A stretch of 20,494 nucleotides of DNA, taken from the NCBI GenBank assembly GCA_002887195.1, contig PJAB01000804.1, forward strand, positions 1 to 20,494, written 5' to 3'. This DNA comes from Chrysochromulina parva (taxonomy: Eukaryota; Haptophyta; Prymnesiales; Chrysochromulinaceae). Below, piece after piece: positions 18,503 to 20,494 of the stretch; the first letter of the stretch is position 1, and each line of letters begins with the position of its first letter. The position numbers were made by a program, and so were the translations under genes. The notes under the pieces were generated by a model. That model searched no databases. It was not told the origin of the DNA and saw nothing but the letters and a program-made list of their open reading frames with translations.

Positions 18503-20494
18503 TTAGTCAGCTCCTGCCTTGAGCAGGACGACAACCTGCTCGTGGCCAGTTTGGGCAGCCAACATCAAGGCGGTCCAGCCGTTGGACTCTGCCTGATTTG
18601 GGTCCGCCTTCGCCTTGAGCAGGACGAGAACAACCTGCTCGTGGCCATTTTGGGCAGCGAACATCAAGGCGGTCCAGCCGTTGGACTTTGCCTGATTTGG
18701 GTCCGCCTTTGCCTCGAGCAGGACGAGGGCGACCTGCTCGTGGCCATTTTGGGCAGCGAACATCAAGGCGGTCCAGCCGTCGGACTCTGCCTGATTTGGG
18801 TCCGCCTTCGCCTTGAGCAGGACGAGCGCGACCTGCTCGTGGCCATTTTGGGCAGCGAACATCAAGGCGGTCCAGCCGTTGGACTTTGCCTGATTTGGGT
18901 CCGCCTTTGCCTCGAGCAGGACGAGAGCAACCTGCTCGTGGCCATTTAGGGCAGCGAACATCAAGGCGGTCCAGCCGTCGGACTTTGCCTCATTTGGGTC
19001 CGCCTTTGCCTCGAGCAGGACGAGAACAACCTGCTCGTGGCCACTTAGGGCAGCGTACATCAAGGCGGTCATGCCGTCGGCCGCTGCCAGATTTGGGTCC
19101 GCCTTTGCCTCGAGCAGGACGAGAGCAACCTGCTCGTGGCCATTTTGGGCAGCCCAAATCAAGGCGGTCATGCCGTCGGACCTTGCCTGATTTGGGTCCG
19201 CCTTCGCCTCGAGCAGGACGAGAGCAACCTGCTCGTGGCCATTTTGGGCAGCGAACATCAAGGCGGTCATGCCGTCGGACTTTGCCTCATTTGGGTCCGC
19301 CTTTGCCTCGAGCAGGACGAGAGCGACCTGCTTGTGGCCACTTTCGGCAGCGAACATCAAGGCGGTCAAGCCGTCGGACTGTGCCTTATTTGGGTCCGCC
19401 TTTGCCTCGAGCAGGACGTGAAGGCAGCGCTCGTGTCCAAAACGGCTCGCCCGCATGAGCGGAGTGCCACCGTCGGAATCGGCGAGCGCCGCATCCGCCC
19501 CTTGAGCAAGGAGCTGCTGCACGATCGGCTCGGCGCCCTCCTCCGCGGCGAGGTAGAGGGCGGTGCAGCCCTCGGCGCTCTGCGCATTGAGCGTGGAGGC
19601 GTTCGAGGATGCCAGCAGCTTGACGACGGCCGCGAGTTGCTTGCGGCGGGACGCGACCATGAGCGCCGTGATCCTCCCCGCGTCCTGCGTGCGTGCGAGG
19701 GTCGCCAGGTCCCCCATCGCGGCGGCGCGCAGCCGCTCCGTGCACGTGCACGCCTCGTCGGGGAACTCGCGGTCCGAGAGCGTCGGCACAAAGAGGCGAA
19801 CAACGGCGTGCTGCTTGGCAATCTGTGCTGCGTCGGCCGCGGACTGCCCCTGCGTGTTCTCCTCCTTTTTGTCGGCGCCCTTGGCGACGAGCGCACGGCA
19901 GATGGCCACGTGCCCGCCGGCGGCGGCGCGGTGCAGCGGCGTGTTGGCGCGCTCGTCGGCGACGAGCGGGTTGACGCCCGCGTCGAGCAGCGCCTCGACG
20001 AGCGCCGCGTCGCCCGCCCCCGCGGCGAGACGGAGGAGCGCGCCCGCGCCGTCGGACGCGACGACGAGCGCCTTGGTGCGCGGCAGGCCCTTCTTCTCCT
20101 TCCACCCATTGATCTCGACGTCCACCGCGTCGCCCTCCACGCGTGCGACCACGGCCGGCCTCCACCAGATCACGTCGAGGGCAAGCACGCGCTTGCCCAC
20201 GACGAGCGCATCCGCAGCGGCCAGCTTCCCCGCCTCGCGCGCCGCCTCGCGCGCCACGCCCTTGGCTGCCTCGAGCGCCGTGGGCAGCCACGCGGCAGGC
20301 AGCCCCTTGCGCACGAGCGTGGCGACCACGCGCAGCCGCCACGCCTCCTTGGCTGGCACGGCCGCCGCCTCGGTTACCGGCAGCTGCGCCGCCTCGACGA
20401 ACGCGTCGCCAAACGCCGCGCCACCCGCCTGCACGCCCATGAGAACGGCGTTCGTCCACCACACGCCCCACGCAAACGACGGCAGCGGCACGCC
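18503..20494 (-). CDS. Ankyrin-repeat protein (partial; 5' end beyond the right edge)
   Basis: The frame is open from the right edge to the TAA at 18503-18505, at least 663 residues. The first ATG inside the window is at 20440, but the frame upstream of it is open and Trp-rich, so the true start may lie outside. Near 20100-20200 is VGKRVLALD...WWRPAVVARVEGDAVDVEINGW, which resembles a Tudor-knot/chromo-barrel fold (weak). Ankyrin repeats follow: two or three diverged ones (for example NTPLHRAAAGGHVAICRALV at about 19900-19960), then ALMVASRRK, ALYLAAEEGAEPIVQQLL and TPLMRASRFGHERCLHVLL, and finally nine almost identical 33-residue units of the form GWTALMFAAQNGHEQVALVLLEAKADPNQA. Ankyrin arrays mediate protein-protein binding. 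No catalytic domain is visible and the partner is unknown. The protein ends within the array (KAGAD), without a capping domain. Confidence 0.9.
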   Translation of the reverse strand, partial: GVPLPSFAWGVWWTNAVLMGVQAGGAAFGDAFVEAAQLPVTEAAAVPAKEAWRLRVVATLVRKGLPAAWLPTALEAAKGVAREAAREAGKLAAADALVVGKRVLALDVIWWRPAVVARVEGDAVDVEINGWKEKKGLPRTKALVVASDGAGALLRLAAGAGDAALVEALLDAGVNPLVADERANTPLHRAAAGGHVAICRALVAKGADKKEENTQGQSAADAAQIAKQHAVVRLFVPTLSDREFPDEACTCTERLRAAAMGDLATLARTQDAGRITALMVASRRKQLAAVVKLLASSNASTLNAQSAEGCTALYLAAEEGAEPIVQQLLAQGADAALADSDGGTPLMRASRFGHERCLHVLLEAKADPNKAQSDGLTALMFAAESGHKQVALVLLEAKADPNEAKSDGMTALMFAAQNGHEQVALVLLEAKADPNQARSDGMTALIWAAQNGHEQVALVLLEAKADPNLAAADGMTALMYAALSGHEQVVLVLLEAKADPNEAKSDGWTALMFAALNGHEQVALVLLEAKADPNQAKSNGWTALMFAAQNGHEQVALVLLKAKADPNQAESDGWTALMFAAQNGHEQVALVLLEAKADPNQAKSNGWTALMFAAQNGHEQVVLVLLKAKADPNQAESNGWTALMLAAQTGHEQVVVLLKAGAD
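18506..19405 (-). repeat. 99-bp tandem array encoding nine near-identical ankyrin repeats
   Basis: A marker string at the start of each unit (CGGTCCAGCC or CGGTCATGCC) recurs every 99 bp at 18571, 18670, 18769 and so on up to 19363. Nine units are present. The five nearest the 3' end of the gene read GWTALM, the three before them GMTALM and the first GLTALM. The last four show an AKSN/AESD (or AESN) alternation, suggesting that the newest expansion was in two-unit (198-bp) steps. Confidence 0.9.

Noticed and set aside
18182..19458. Plus-strand frames through the ankyrin array
   Set aside because: A 99-bp repeat free of stops on the plus strand stays open automatically. The repeated peptide is the mirror of the ankyrin units and is not a family I recognise.

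Overview
This is nuclear DNA from a GC-rich, compact, flagellated eukaryotic alga. The genes are long and mostly intron-poor, introns have GT-AG ends, and there is no operon structure. Three genes belong to the tubulin/centrin/cilium machinery. One protein carries what looks like a bipartite signal-plus-transit presequence, as used for plastids of secondary red origin. Together these suggest a haptophyte or a similar flagellate alga. That placement is inferred from gene content and composition only.

Layout, left to right. (1) 1-157: the 3' end of an alpha-tubulin gene (+), ending in the Glu-rich tail and terminal Tyr. (2) 548-10424: one giant gene (+), three coding exons and about 3174 residues. 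It has an N-terminal EF-hand pair, a long disordered Pro/Ser/Ala region, roughly 65 Sfi1-type Trp repeats (expected centrin-binding sites) and a disordered tail. Its two introns are built from related 10-bp tandem repeats, and the second is bounded by an 18-bp direct repeat beginning AGGT. (3) 10903-13825: a two-exon gene (-) for a nuclear, low-complexity-rich protein with a PEHE-like domain (MSL1/KANSL1 type, a histone acetyltransferase scaffold). (4) 14139-16187: an intronless IFT70/TTC30 gene (+), divergent from the PEHE gene across a 313-bp gap. (5) 16814-17965: an atypical SDR / NAD(P)-binding protein (-) with a plastid-type presequence and a charged C-terminal tail. (6) 18503 to the right edge: a partial ankyrin-repeat gene (-) whose 3' part is nine nearly identical 99-bp units.

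Functionally, alpha-tubulin (axoneme and cytoskeleton), the Sfi1-like protein (basal body or centrin fibres) and IFT70 (intraflagellar transport) fall within 16 kb. The other three genes have no obvious link to cilia.

Main points for a second look: the two repeat-built introns, which look like introner-type or tandem-duplication intron gains; a 16-bp element present six times in the disordered-coding parts of the Sfi1-like gene, in both orientations and several reading frames; the EF-hand/Sfi1 fusion; and the recently expanded ankyrin array. Several long frames that look open start at GTG, or lie antisense to real genes because of third-position GC bias. They were not annotated.
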